43,563 nucleotides of DNA from an uncultured Bacteroidota bacterium (lineage in GTDB: Bacteria > Bacteroidota > Bacteroidia > Chitinophagales > Chitinophagaceae): positions 1 to 43,563 of the forward strand of contig CAIKOJ010000085.1 in the NCBI GenBank assembly GCA_903829015.1. Reading direction: 5' to 3'. Both the position numbers and the translations under genes were made by a program. Within the stretch, counting starts at the first letter, position 1; the number at the start of each line of letters is the position of its first letter. Positions 15,763 through 24,627 of the stretch are shown here, in pieces. The notes below the pieces were generated by a model, which saw nothing but the letters and a program-made list of their open reading frames with translations, did no database searches and had not been told where the DNA came from.

Positions 15763-18700
15763 ACTACTAGAAAGGCAAGTAAGGAAGTTTCTTCCTGCAG
15801 AACTTTTGAGCCATCCGGGAATCGGCAATTTTTTGAACTCAATCAGCGATTCTTACAATGCTTATGAGCGTGATATAGATCTGTCTGATCGCGCATTCAA
15901 GATTGCCGAGGAGGAATATAAAGTGCTATATTCTGAGCTGACAAATGAAATAGCGTTAAAACGGGAGTCCATACACGATTTAAGAGCTACAGTTGCCGGC
16001 ATTGGTGGCGATGCCCTTACTGATGGAGATGATGAAAATGAATTATTGGCGATAGCATCTTATTTAAAGGATCAGATATCTATTAGAATAGAAACCGAAA
16101 AAAAGCTTAATCAGCAAAAGAAATTTTATGAGCAGATCCTTAATGAGATGCCTGCCGATATTGCTGTTTTTGATCGTGAACATAGGTATCTTTTTCTTAA
16201 CCCTATAGCTATTAAAGACGGAGCTCTGAGACAGTGGATGATAGGAAAAACAGACGAAGAGTATTGTACTTACCGAAACAAGGATGCTTCTGTAGCCATA
16301 GGTAGGCGTGCGCTTTTTAGTTCGGTAGTGGCAGCAAAAACGCAAAAGGACTGGGAAGAAAAACTTGTATTTCCGGATGGGCGGATTGAGTACCATCTAC
16401 GAAAAATGTACCCGGTATTTGAAGAGAACGGTGAGCTGGAAATTGTGATTGGTTATGGTGTGAACATTACCAACATGAAGAAGAATGAAGAGCAGGTGCG
16501 GCTGAGTGAAGCAAGGTACAGGAGTATATTCGATAACAGTCAGGCGTTAATTTTTATCCATGATATGGATGGGATTATTCTCGAGGCAAATAAAACGTCA
16601 TTTGCTACCCTAGGTTATGAGCCTGAGGATCTGGTTGGTCGGTCGGTTTATAGCTTAATTCGTCCGGAAAATAGAGATGAATTCAAAAAAAATTACCTTG
16701 ATGTAATTAAAGCAAATGGAAAGGCTGAAGGGATCATGGTTGCCAGAAGCAAGTCGGGTCAGGACATATATCTACTATACCAGAATTTCCTGGTTTCAAA
16801 CCTTAACGAGCAGCCATATGTTATTGGTTTTTCGCAGGATATAACTGCACGCATTGTTGCTGAGCGAGCTCTGAAAAAGAGTGAAGAGAAATACAGAAAT
16901 ATTATCGAAAACATGAACCTAGGCATGGTTCAGACGGACGATGATGATAAGATCGTGTATGCAAACAATACCTTTTGTGCCATGAGCGGATACACGCAGG
17001 AGGAGATGATTGGTGTAAAATCAATTAATCTGCTGCTCACCGGCGAAAATGCAGCACGTATGAAAGAGGCTAATATCCGTAGAAGAAAAGGTTTATCGGA
17101 TGCGTATGAAATACAATTGCAAAACAAAGCAGGGGAAAATAAATGGTGGATGGTAAGTGGGGCACCGTTGATGGATAACTACGGTCAGTATCAGGGGTCT
17201 ATTGGGGTAAATCTGGACATTACTTCGCAAAAGACGATGGAACTGGAACTGAGGAAGGCAAAGGCAGATGCTGAGACTTCTGCCCATTCGAAAGAGATAT
17301 TTCTTGCTAACATGAGCCATGAGATACGGACACCCATGAATGCCATCATTGGTATTGGCAGGTTGCTAGGTAAGACCGGCCTGCAAGCACAACAAAAATA
17401 TTATCTCGATATTATACAGAATGCATCAGGTAGTTTATTGACGATCATTAACGATCTGCTCGACTATTCTAAAATTGAGTCTGGGAAAGTGAATATTGAG
17501 CGTGTTGGTTTTAGTATAACTGATCTGGTAGATAAAACTATTAAGATACTCCACCACAAAGCAGATGAGAAAAACTTGCTGATAAATTCTTATTTCAGTC
17601 TGGAAATAGAGCCGGTGCTAATTGGTGACCCGCACAGGGTAAACCAGGTTTTAATGAACCTTTTGGGCAACTCGATTAAGTTTACGGAAACAGGTGAGAT
17701 TAATGTAGTCTGTGATGTGTTACCAGCGGCAGCAAATGAACAGAAAATACACTTCAGTGTAACAGATACCGGTGTAGGGATGAATGAAGATTTTCTGGCA
17801 CATATTTTTGATAAGTTTACACAAGAAGATGAAAGTATAACGCGTAAGTATGGTGGCACAGGGCTTGGAATGAGCATAACAAAGCAGCTCATAACGCTTA
17901 TGGGGGGCAATATTGAAGTGGAGACCGAAAAGAATGTTGGTACCAAAATATCATTTGTTATTTCGTTCCCGGTGGGTAGTAAGGAAGATCTGCCAAGTGC
18001 CTGGAATACGACCATCGACTCTCAGGTGCTGAAAGGGAAGAAGATTCTGCTTGTTGAAGATAACTACATGAACCGTGTATTGGCCAAAACCATACTTGGG
18101 CAGTACGGTGCATCTGTGACCAGTGCTGAAAACGGAGCAATTGCTATTGAGCAATTGGATAAAAGGATATTTGATCTGATTTTGATGGACGTGCAAATGC
18201 CGGTAAAGAACGGTATAGAAACAACCTTGTATATCCGCGATAAAATTGACAAAAACATACCTATAATAGCACTTACTGCAAATGCACTCAAGAAGGAACA
18301 GGAACGTTGTCTCTCTTGCGGTATGAATGATTATATATCCAAGCCGTTTGATGAGGATGAACTGATACATTTGATTGCGCAATGGATGGGAAATACGAAT
18401 AGTGTTGTGCAGAAAGAAGACAAAGTAAAAGCGAAGGTGCCGGAGAATTTGTTTGATCTAAGCAAGTTGAGGATTACCAGCAAGGGTGACGAGAAATTTG
18501 TAACGAGGATGGTGCAGATATTCAGTTCGGAGATTCCTATCAGCCTTGATCAGTTGAACGCAGCTTTGGAAAACGGCGATTTGGCAGAAGTTGCTGCAAT
18601 AGCCCATAGAGTCAAACCTTCGGTTCAGAGTTTTGGTATTTTGTCTATTGGTTCTGAACTGCAGGCGTTGGAATCAATTGAAGATGAGCAACTTGATTTC

Positions 18701-18778
18701 GATGCTGTGAAAGAAATGGTAGCAACCATTAATCGTGTTTTGACTGATGTAATGGCTGAGTTTAAAAAGATAGGGTGA
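15755..18778 (+). CDS. Soluble hybrid histidine kinase (PAS x3, HisKA, HATPase, REC, HPt)
   Basis: A 1007-residue kinase with no membrane span. The N-terminal 130 residues are helical and coiled-coil, of a type often seen in kinases encoded beside FIST genes. Three PAS domains follow (about 130-245, 250-375, 380-500), the last two with PAC-type ends such as GSIGVNLDITSQK. HisKA holds phospho-acceptor H522 in NMSHEIRTPMN. The ATPase domain (about 625-750) has the N box NQVLMNLLGNSIKF, DTGVGM and GGTGLGMSI. The receiver (about 760-880) has D812 in LMDVQMP. The C-terminal HPt domain has H951 in AHRVKPS. This is a complete phosphorelay that can pass phosphate to the NtrC-type regulator encoded two genes upstream. 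Confidence 0.94.
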   Translation: MNKLLERQVRKFLPAELLSHPGIGNFLNSISDSYNAYERDIDLSDRAFKIAEEEYKVLYSELTNEIALKRESIHDLRATVAGIGGDALTDGDDENELLAIASYLKDQISIRIETEKKLNQQKKFYEQILNEMPADIAVFDREHRYLFLNPIAIKDGALRQWMIGKTDEEYCTYRNKDASVAIGRRALFSSVVAAKTQKDWEEKLVFPDGRIEYHLRKMYPVFEENGELEIVIGYGVNITNMKKNEEQVRLSEARYRSIFDNSQALIFIHDMDGIILEANKTSFATLGYEPEDLVGRSVYSLIRPENRDEFKKNYLDVIKANGKAEGIMVARSKSGQDIYLLYQNFLVSNLNEQPYVIGFSQDITARIVAERALKKSEEKYRNIIENMNLGMVQTDDDDKIVYANNTFCAMSGYTQEEMIGVKSINLLLTGENAARMKEANIRRRKGLSDAYEIQLQNKAGENKWWMVSGAPLMDNYGQYQGSIGVNLDITSQKTMELELRKAKADAETSAHSKEIFLANMSHEIRTPMNAIIGIGRLLGKTGLQAQQKYYLDIIQNASGSLLTIINDLLDYSKIESGKVNIERVGFSITDLVDKTIKILHHKADEKNLLINSYFSLEIEPVLIGDPHRVNQVLMNLLGNSIKFTETGEINVVCDVLPAAANEQKIHFSVTDTGVGMNEDFLAHIFDKFTQEDESITRKYGGTGLGMSITKQLITLMGGNIEVETEKNVGTKISFVISFPVGSKEDLPSAWNTTIDSQVLKGKKILLVEDNYMNRVLAKTILGQYGASVTSAENGAIAIEQLDKRIFDLILMDVQMPVKNGIETTLYIRDKIDKNIPIIALTANALKKEQERCLSCGMNDYISKPFDEDELIHLIAQWMGNTNSVVQKEDKVKAKVPENLFDLSKLRITSKGDEKFVTRMVQIFSSEIPISLDQLNAALENGDLAEVAAIAHRVKPSVQSFGILSIGSELQALESIEDEQLDFDAVKEMVATINRVLTDVMAEFKKIG

Positions 18779-18883
18779 GGAAAGTGTTGAGGGGTGTTTT
18801 TTTGAATTGAGTTTTAGCATATTAAAATTGTATAATTTGGTTTTCAATAAAAGGTATGGTATATGACCAGAGCGGAAAATGAG

Positions 18884-18929
18884 AAAGGGAGGACATAGCT
18901 TATCGCTTGTCGCTCCCTTTTTCATTTTT
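18884..18929. terminator. Bidirectional terminator between the kinase operon and tRNA-Gln
   Basis: AAAGGGAG (18884-18891) pairs with CTCCCTTT (18913-18920), and the inner GACATAGC/GCTTGTC arms extend the stem. On the plus strand TTTTTCATTTTT follows, ending the kinase operon. On the minus strand the hairpin lies just past the 3' end of tRNA-Gln and is followed by a T-rich run. The gap from 18779 to 19192 is therefore filled by this terminator, tRNA-Gln and two promoters. Confidence 0.85.
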
Positions 18930-18930
18930 G

Positions 18931-19001
18931 TAGTCCCGGCTGGATTCGAACCAGAACAAACAGTACCAAAAACTGTTGTGCTACCGTTACACCACAGGAC
19001 T
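18931..19001 (-). tRNA. tRNA-Gln (anticodon TTG)
   Basis: The minus strand folds into a 71-base cloverleaf. The acceptor stem is AGTCCTG/CGGGACT with one G-T pair and the D arm is GTGGTGTAACGGTAGCAC. The anticodon stem is ACAGT/ACTGT with loop TTTTGGT (anticodon TTG), and the T arm is TCTGGTTCGAATCCAG. CCA is not encoded. A consensus promoter lies at 19023-19054 and a terminator at 18884-18929. Confidence 0.95.
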
Positions 19002-19022
19002 AACAATCGGTATATCGGGCTG

Positions 19023-19054
19023 CAAAGTTACTTCGGGAGGTTTATATAAACAAA
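19023..19054 (-). promoter_or_regulatory. Promoter TTTG-N20-TAACTTTG for tRNA-Gln
   Basis: On the minus strand TTTG (19054-19051) and TAACTTTG (19030-19023) are exactly 20 bases apart, the same spacing as at 13191. The leader to the tRNA 5' end at 19001 is about 15-20 bases. Confidence 0.8.
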
Positions 19055-19152
19055 CATTTTTTCAGTCCATTTACCCACGTCTACTGTATAAATAATCAGG
19101 CGTTTTTCGCTTTAGAACGCACTTTGCTTTAAATGGAATGCTGTTTTTATGG

Positions 19153-19160
19153 TAGGTTTG
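19153..19160 (+). promoter_or_regulatory. Putative -7 box TAGGTTTG upstream of mrdA
   Basis: TAGGTTTG fits TAnnTTTG and lies 33 bases before the mrdA start. The nearest TTTG (19123-19126) is 26 bases upstream, longer than the usual spacing, so the -33 element is uncertain. Confidence 0.45.
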
Positions 19161-19192
19161 TGACCAATTCCGTTTTTTAATTTTTTTAGAGT

Positions 19193-21217
19193 ATGTCAAC
19201 AGGTGCAAACCCGCGCCAGTATGTGATCAGCATTATATTTATAGGCGTGGCGTCTGTGATATTGCTGCGTCTTTTTTTTCTACAGAATTTCGAACCAAAG
19301 TATAAAATACTTGCAAATGACATTGCCATATATAAAAAGGTGGTGTATCCTCCGCGAGGAGCAGTGCTGGACCGTAAGGGAAAAGTGCTGTTATCCAACA
19401 CCGTTATATATGACCTGATGGTTACCCCTAGGAATATTCCTAAAAACCTGGATACAGCACAGTTTTGTGCGGCTTTGGATATAGATAAGAAAACTTTTAT
19501 CAATATTATGCGGCGGGTGCAGGAGCGCAACATAGATGTGCGTCAGAGTCCGTTTATAGAGCAAATGAGCCAGGAACAGGCGGCCAGATTTCAGGAGAAT
19601 GGCTACCTGTTTACCGGTTTTGAACCGGTGGAAAGAAACATCAGGGCTTATGAGAAACCCATTGCGGGCATATTGCTGGGGTATATAGGTGAGGTGTCGC
19701 CGGAAATGTTGAAGCGGCCGAGGTACTCATCGTACCGCCAGGGGGACTATGCAGGGCTGAGTGGCCTGGAATGGCAGTATGAAGAGGTACTCCGTGGACA
19801 AAGAGGGGTGCACTATTTGGAGCGCGATAAGTTTAATAGACCCAGAGACCCCTATAAAGGCGGCATACTGGATAGTCAGGAAGTTTCGGGAAAGCAGTTG
19901 GAGTTGTATTTGGATGCCGATCTGCAAGAGTATGCAGAAAAGCTGATGGCTAATAAAATAGGCAGTGTGGTAGCTATAGATCCTCAAACCGGGGGTATAC
20001 TTGCTATGGTGAGCAGCCCCACGTACGACCCTAATCTGCTTAGGGGGCATGACAGGGCGAAGAATTATGCGGCATTGTACAGAAAGCCAACACGGCCATT
20101 GTTTAACAGGGCAACGCAGGCAATGTATCCACCGGGCTCTACCATTAAGCCGTTTACTGGTCTGGTGGCATTGAATGTCGGAGCCATTGGTCCTAACTAC
20201 GGGTATGGATGTCGTGGCAGCTACGGAGCGTGCAGTCGTGCTATAGCCTGTGAGCACAAGGATGCAGGGCATGCAGCTAATTTCAGGCTGGCACTGGCGC
20301 ATTCGTGCAACTCGTATTTCTGTCATATTTTCCGAATGACCGTTGATTTTAAGAATTTCAATAGTGTGAAAGAAGGGTTGCAGTCGTGGCATGACTACTA
20401 CAACAACTTCAGTTTTGGCAAGTTGACGGGAATTGATATTCCATTTGAAAAAGGTGGGGCTGTGCCAGACTCCAATAAGTACAACTCCATGTATCATTTC
20501 AACTGGAACTCTTGCACCATAGTTTTTGTGGGTATGGGTCAGGGTGAATTGTTGTTAACTCCGCTGCAAATGGCAAACGGAATGTGTATCATAGCAAACA
20601 AGGGTTGGTATTATACACCTCACTTTGTGAAATCGATTGGGAAAAACCCCAACGATAGCTTGCTGAAAAAATTCCATGATAAACATGTGGTGCTCAATAT
20701 TCCGGACAGCACATTTAGTGTAGTGCAGCAGGCTATGCAGGATGTGGTTGAAAGCGGTACAGCCGCTGGCGCTAAGATAGAAGGCATAACCGTATGTGCG
20801 AAAACAGGTACGGCTGAAAATAAAGCAATAGTGAACGGTGAGGTTATTAAAATGCAGAACCACTCTATGTTTGTGGCTTTTGCACCGAGAGAGAACCCAA
20901 AGATAGCCATCGCAGTTGCGTTGGAAAATGCGGGATTTGGTGCTACATGGGCTGCGCCAATAGCAAGTTTAATGATGGAGAAATATTTGAAAGATAGTGT
21001 ATCGGTGAAAAGGAAGGCAATGGAAGATAAGATGCTGAATGCAAACCTTATCAATAAATATGTTTTCACAATCGATTCTGTGTTAAGATTGCGTGATGCT
21101 GCAAAGTATCAGGCCAGGCAGGAAAGGAAGTGGGAGGCAGACAGTATAAAACGCGCCGAAGATCTGGCAATGTATAGATACTGGTTCGAATCGCAGTTGA
21201 AGAAAATTAAGAAATAG
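19193..21217 (+). CDS. mrdA: Penicillin-binding protein 2, peptidoglycan transpeptidase
   Basis: A 674-residue class B PBP. One N-terminal membrane span (about 10-30) is followed by the pedestal/dimerisation domain with VVYPPRGAVLDRKGKVL, then the transpeptidase domain. Its catalytic motifs are S316-T-I-K319, S371-C-N373 and K537-T-G. The enzyme cross-links lateral-wall peptidoglycan during elongation and is the target of mecillinam-type beta-lactams. rodA follows after 70 bases, the conserved partner that supplies glycan strands. A C-terminal basic tail of about 60 residues goes beyond the KTG region. Confidence 0.95.
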   Translation: MSTGANPRQYVISIIFIGVASVILLRLFFLQNFEPKYKILANDIAIYKKVVYPPRGAVLDRKGKVLLSNTVIYDLMVTPRNIPKNLDTAQFCAALDIDKKTFINIMRRVQERNIDVRQSPFIEQMSQEQAARFQENGYLFTGFEPVERNIRAYEKPIAGILLGYIGEVSPEMLKRPRYSSYRQGDYAGLSGLEWQYEEVLRGQRGVHYLERDKFNRPRDPYKGGILDSQEVSGKQLELYLDADLQEYAEKLMANKIGSVVAIDPQTGGILAMVSSPTYDPNLLRGHDRAKNYAALYRKPTRPLFNRATQAMYPPGSTIKPFTGLVALNVGAIGPNYGYGCRGSYGACSRAIACEHKDAGHAANFRLALAHSCNSYFCHIFRMTVDFKNFNSVKEGLQSWHDYYNNFSFGKLTGIDIPFEKGGAVPDSNKYNSMYHFNWNSCTIVFVGMGQGELLLTPLQMANGMCIIANKGWYYTPHFVKSIGKNPNDSLLKKFHDKHVVLNIPDSTFSVVQQAMQDVVESGTAAGAKIEGITVCAKTGTAENKAIVNGEVIKMQNHSMFVAFAPRENPKIAIAVALENAGFGATWAAPIASLMMEKYLKDSVSVKRKAMEDKMLNANLINKYVFTIDSVLRLRDAAKYQARQERKWEADSIKRAEDLAMYRYWFESQLKKIKK

Positions 21218-21287
21218 CATCAGGTATAGAAGAAGTGGGTTTCGTAGTATGAATTGCAATTGCCAGAAAGGGTAACTAAAAACTAAT

Positions 21288-22610
21288 ATGACATCTTTAA
21301 GAAAGGCATTATTTTATAGAATTGACGGAGTAGTGTTGCTGCTCTATGTGATGCTTGTGACAGTGGGCATTATGGCGGTTTTTTCGGTTGAACACCATAC
21401 CACCGACGTTTCTATATTTATGATGAACAAGAACTACATGAAGCAGTTCGTGTGGTTTGGATATTCTTTACTATTTGGATTTGTGATACTGCTTACTGAC
21501 AGTAAGTTCTTTTCTTCGTTTGCCTTTCTGATCTATACTATAGCAATAGCGGTATTGGTGATCACAATTTTTGCGGGAGTAGATGTAAAAGGGTCACGGT
21601 CGTGGCTAGGCATAGGTAGTTTCAGGTTTCAGCCCGGTGAAGTAGCGAAAATATTCACCTCTATGGCGTTGGCAAAATACTTATCGCTACCTGAAACCAA
21701 TTTTAAAACGCTAAAGGACAAGCTGATAGCCGCGGCTATAGCTATGGCTCCGGCAATCCTTATTCTTTTGCAAAAGGAAACGGGTCTGGCATTGGTGTAC
21801 TTCTGTTTTTTTCTGGTCATGTACAGGGAGGGCTTGCCCAATGCGATACTGGTTATTGGATTTTCGCTAATCGGTTTGGTTTTGGCCTCACTGCTGATAG
21901 AACGAAAAACGCTGTTTGTGGTGCTTACCGTGCTTGCGATATTGATCGGTTGGCTTATAAGGATTCCGCTGCGCAGACGAATGGCGCCCCGGATCATATT
22001 GACGGTCTCTTTTTTGTTTGCCGTTTTGTTCTCGCAGGTGGCGGTGCCTTTTGTTTTTAAGCATGTATTACAGCGGCACCAGATAGATCGAATTTATTCC
22101 ACACTTGGTAAAGAGGTGCCGGATGAATACGATAAAACAATGGTGGTAGGTGAGGATAAGAAGATCAACAGTTCTGAATATAATGTACTGCAATCCAAAA
22201 TAGCCATTGGCTCCGGTGGGTTCTGGGGTAAGGGGTTTCTGAATGGTACATCTACCAAGAATCAGTTTGTACCGGAGCAACATACCGATTTTATATTTTG
22301 TGCCATTGGCGAGCAGTTCGGTTTTATTGGAAGTGCTGGTTTGGTGCTTTTGTATATTTCATTGATACTGCGTATCGTATTTATTGCTGAGCGTCAGAGG
22401 TCGGTGTTTACGAGGGTATATTCGTATTGTGTGGCGTGTATTTTGTTCTTTCACTTCGCAGTTAATATATCAATGACCATTGGGCTGATGCCCGTGATTG
22501 GTATCACGTTGCCATTTCTGAGCTATGGCGGGTCGTCGCTTATGTCGTTCAGTATACTTATTTTCATTCTTGTAAGATTAGATGCCGACCGACAGGCGCT
22601 GATCAGATAA
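21288..22610 (+). CDS. rodA: Rod-shape protein RodA, SEDS glycosyltransferase
   Basis: A 440-residue polytopic SEDS protein. Recognisable segments are KGSRSWLGIGSFRFQPGEVAKI, containing the conserved SRSWL and QP-E, and QSKIAIGSGGFWGKGFLNGTSTKNQFVPEQHTDFIF, containing the catalytic-region Asp and the E-HTDF motif. The final spans carry MPVIGITLPFLSYGGSSL. It polymerises glycan strands from lipid II together with PBP2. The gene order mrdA-rodA and the length match the family. Confidence 0.95.
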   Translation: MTSLRKALFYRIDGVVLLLYVMLVTVGIMAVFSVEHHTTDVSIFMMNKNYMKQFVWFGYSLLFGFVILLTDSKFFSSFAFLIYTIAIAVLVITIFAGVDVKGSRSWLGIGSFRFQPGEVAKIFTSMALAKYLSLPETNFKTLKDKLIAAAIAMAPAILILLQKETGLALVYFCFFLVMYREGLPNAILVIGFSLIGLVLASLLIERKTLFVVLTVLAILIGWLIRIPLRRRMAPRIILTVSFLFAVLFSQVAVPFVFKHVLQRHQIDRIYSTLGKEVPDEYDKTMVVGEDKKINSSEYNVLQSKIAIGSGGFWGKGFLNGTSTKNQFVPEQHTDFIFCAIGEQFGFIGSAGLVLLYISLILRIVFIAERQRSVFTRVYSYCVACILFFHFAVNISMTIGLMPVIGITLPFLSYGGSSLMSFSILIFILVRLDADRQALIR

Positions 22611-22657
22611 TGTGATGGAATGTGATGGAATGAGGGTTGTTGATTTGATATAGATTT

Positions 22658-23404
22658 ATGGCAGAGATTTATCCATTATCGGAAGGGGTGTTTACAGTGG
22701 GGCATGATAAGCATTTTGTGCCGTTCGATGATTCGCGGCATGAACTGACCGATCGGCCAACGGGTTCGCTGCTGGTGGAAGTACAGCCATTTCTGGTGGT
22801 AACGGAAAGGGATGTGATCGTATTTGATACCGGCCTTGGGTTTAAGACAAAGGATGGCGTACTGCAGATACATGAAAACATCAGGGCGCATGGTTACGAG
22901 CCGGCTGCTGTTACCAAAGTGCTTCAATCGCACCTGCACAAAGATCATGCAGGGTGCATGGTCTTTAAAGACAATAATGGGATCATAAATACTACCTTCC
23001 CCAATGCCGATTATTACCTCTACAGGCCTGAGGTTGATTTTGCCCTGAAGAAAGGAGCGCCGTCATACATTACCGAAGACATTGAACCTTTGCTGGCCAC
23101 ATCACAGGTAAAATGGCTGGATGGTGAAGAAGGAATGATAGATGGATACATCAAGTTCTCGCACTCGGGCGGGCACTGTCCGCAGCATATTGTTTTCATG
23201 GTGGATGATGGTAAGGACAAAGTGTTTTACGGTGGCGATGAGGCACCACAGCTCAAGCAGTTAAAAATGCGCTACGTAGCCAAGTATGACTTCGACGGCA
23301 AAAAGGCCATGGAATTACGAGCAAAGTACGCAGAACAGGGCAGGGCAGAGGGGTGGCAGTTTCTATTCTACCATGATGTGAAGAGTGCGGTGGCTAGGTT
23401 GTAA
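22658..23404 (+). CDS. MBL-fold metallo-hydrolase
   Basis: A 248-residue beta-lactamase-fold hydrolase. The metal-binding HxHxDH motif is SHLHKDHAG (H92, H94, D96, H97), with a further ligand His in HSGGHCPQH and Asp in YGGDEAPQ. The layout resembles lactonase or glyoxalase II-like enzymes more than true beta-lactamases, and no signal peptide is present, so it acts in the cytosol. The substrate is unknown. It follows rodA by 47 bases; that short gap holds a tandem copy of TGTGATGGAA. Confidence 0.83.
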   Translation: MAEIYPLSEGVFTVGHDKHFVPFDDSRHELTDRPTGSLLVEVQPFLVVTERDVIVFDTGLGFKTKDGVLQIHENIRAHGYEPAAVTKVLQSHLHKDHAGCMVFKDNNGIINTTFPNADYYLYRPEVDFALKKGAPSYITEDIEPLLATSQVKWLDGEEGMIDGYIKFSHSGGHCPQHIVFMVDDGKDKVFYGGDEAPQLKQLKMRYVAKYDFDGKKAMELRAKYAEQGRAEGWQFLFYHDVKSAVARL

Positions 23405-23420
23405 GCAATAAGTAAAAGTA

Positions 23421-23885
23421 TCACCAGCCTTTATGCCCATTATAATGCCCGCCCCGGCCTTGTGGTCTTTCCAGGCGCTTGATGAGCATATGCTTGAATT
23501 CCCGCTCGGCGATAGTGAGCTGAGCCAGTTGCTGTTGTGAAATTACTTTCAGGAACTGATCGTTGTACTTACGTTTTATGTCTATAATTTTTTGCTGGTA
23601 GTCCAGATTGTCGTCTATAAACCTAAGTGATGCAGGATCGTTTGCTTCGCCGGGATCGGAGCTTTTATATTTCTTCCGGAAAAACTGGCGGGCATCTCTT
23701 ATTTCCTGCTCGTAATCATTATACACCGGCATGAAAGCTGGGAACTGTTGTTTGGATAAATGGATGCGATCAGTAATATAGGCCATCTTGGCTGCATGTA
23801 TGCGTTCCATGGGTCTGCCCCGCTGTGCCCATGTTGTGGCAAACGAAGTGAAAACTATCAGCAATGCTGTTATAAAATGTTTCAT
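23421..23885 (-). CDS. Spy/CpxP-like periplasmic protein of the ECF operon
   Basis: A 154-residue exported protein (signal peptide MKHFITALLIVFTSFATTWAQ) that is almost entirely helical and charged. ITDRIHLSKQQFPAFMPVYNDYE and the later QQQLAQLTIAEREFKHMLIKRL resemble the L-T-x-x-Q helices of Spy/CpxP-type chaperones. Basic and His/Gly-rich residues close the chain. It is the last gene of a minus-strand operon: sigma factor, membrane regulator, this gene. A sensor or stress-chaperone role is inferred from fold and context. Confidence 0.65.
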   Translation of the reverse strand: MKHFITALLIVFTSFATTWAQRGRPMERIHAAKMAYITDRIHLSKQQFPAFMPVYNDYEQEIRDARQFFRKKYKSSDPGEANDPASLRFIDDNLDYQQKIIDIKRKYNDQFLKVISQQQLAQLTIAEREFKHMLIKRLERPQGRGGHYNGHKGW

Positions 23886-23929
23886 AAATTTATTTTTGGT
23901 GGTTCATTATTGAAGCCGGCAAAAGCAGA

Positions 23930-24595
23930 TCATTCAACATTATCCCATCCTGTCTCATTGAGGTATTGTACTATTTCTTTGTTTTCCAGTGGTAAACTAT
24001 TAATATCAGTATTGCCCGCCACTTTGTCTATATCTATTCTATAAGTGTGCTCCAGGTAGTCATCGATTTCATTGGCTGAAACTGACGCCAGCATCATTTC
24101 GGGATTTGTGCCTCGGTCGCTAACGAAGGTTATATAAGCACCTAACCCTATGAACAGTACAAACATTGCTGCAGCTGCCCACTGTACTTTTTTATAAAGA
24201 GGTTGCTTTTCGAGTGCTATGATCTTTGTCGGTGCCTTGTCATCTGCCGCTTTTACCGAGTTCAAAATCTGACGGGGCAGTTGTTCGAAATACCCCGCAG
24301 GTACCGACAGTGGCATGGATTTTATATCAGCATTTACATGCGCTTTTGCCTCGACTTTATTGAGTATGTCGCCCGTAAGTTTTTCGAAATAACCACCCGG
24401 AACAGAGAACGCCATGTTTTTGCTACCGTGAACTATTGGGTCAGGCTCTCTTAGATGCTTTTGGATTTCAGAAAGAGACTCAGCAAAGCCAGCGAAATAG
24501 CCATCAGGAACAGAGAAAGGCATAGTTCGGGGCATGGAAGCCAATGAACTGCCCATTTCCCTTAATTCTGCTGATATTTCGTTTTCTAAGTTCAT
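23930..24595 (-). CDS. Single-span membrane protein with three SVPxGYF repeats, likely anti-sigma partner
   Basis: A 221-residue protein with one membrane span (about 138-158). Before the span it carries three copies of a short unit: FSVPDGYF at 27-34, FSVPGGYF at 63-70 and LSVPAGYF at 96-103. Each copy is followed by a helix of the type E-x-L-x-x-x-I-L. After the span comes an acidic tail of about 60 residues that ends with NETGWDNVE. The gene begins 32 bases after the ECF sigma gene, where an anti-sigma factor is expected. No zinc-binding HxxxCxxC is present, so if it is an anti-sigma factor it is of a non-zinc type. The repeated side would face the cytoplasm. Confidence 0.7.
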   Translation of the reverse strand: MNLENEISAELREMGSSLASMPRTMPFSVPDGYFAGFAESLSEIQKHLREPDPIVHGSKNMAFSVPGGYFEKLTGDILNKVEAKAHVNADIKSMPLSVPAGYFEQLPRQILNSVKAADDKAPTKIIALEKQPLYKKVQWAAAAMFVLFIGLGAYITFVSDRGTNPEMMLASVSANEIDDYLEHTYRIDIDKVAGNTDINSLPLENKEIVQYLNETGWDNVE

Positions 24596-24627
24596 TCGTA
24601 TTTAAGACGCAAATTTGTACTAAAAGT

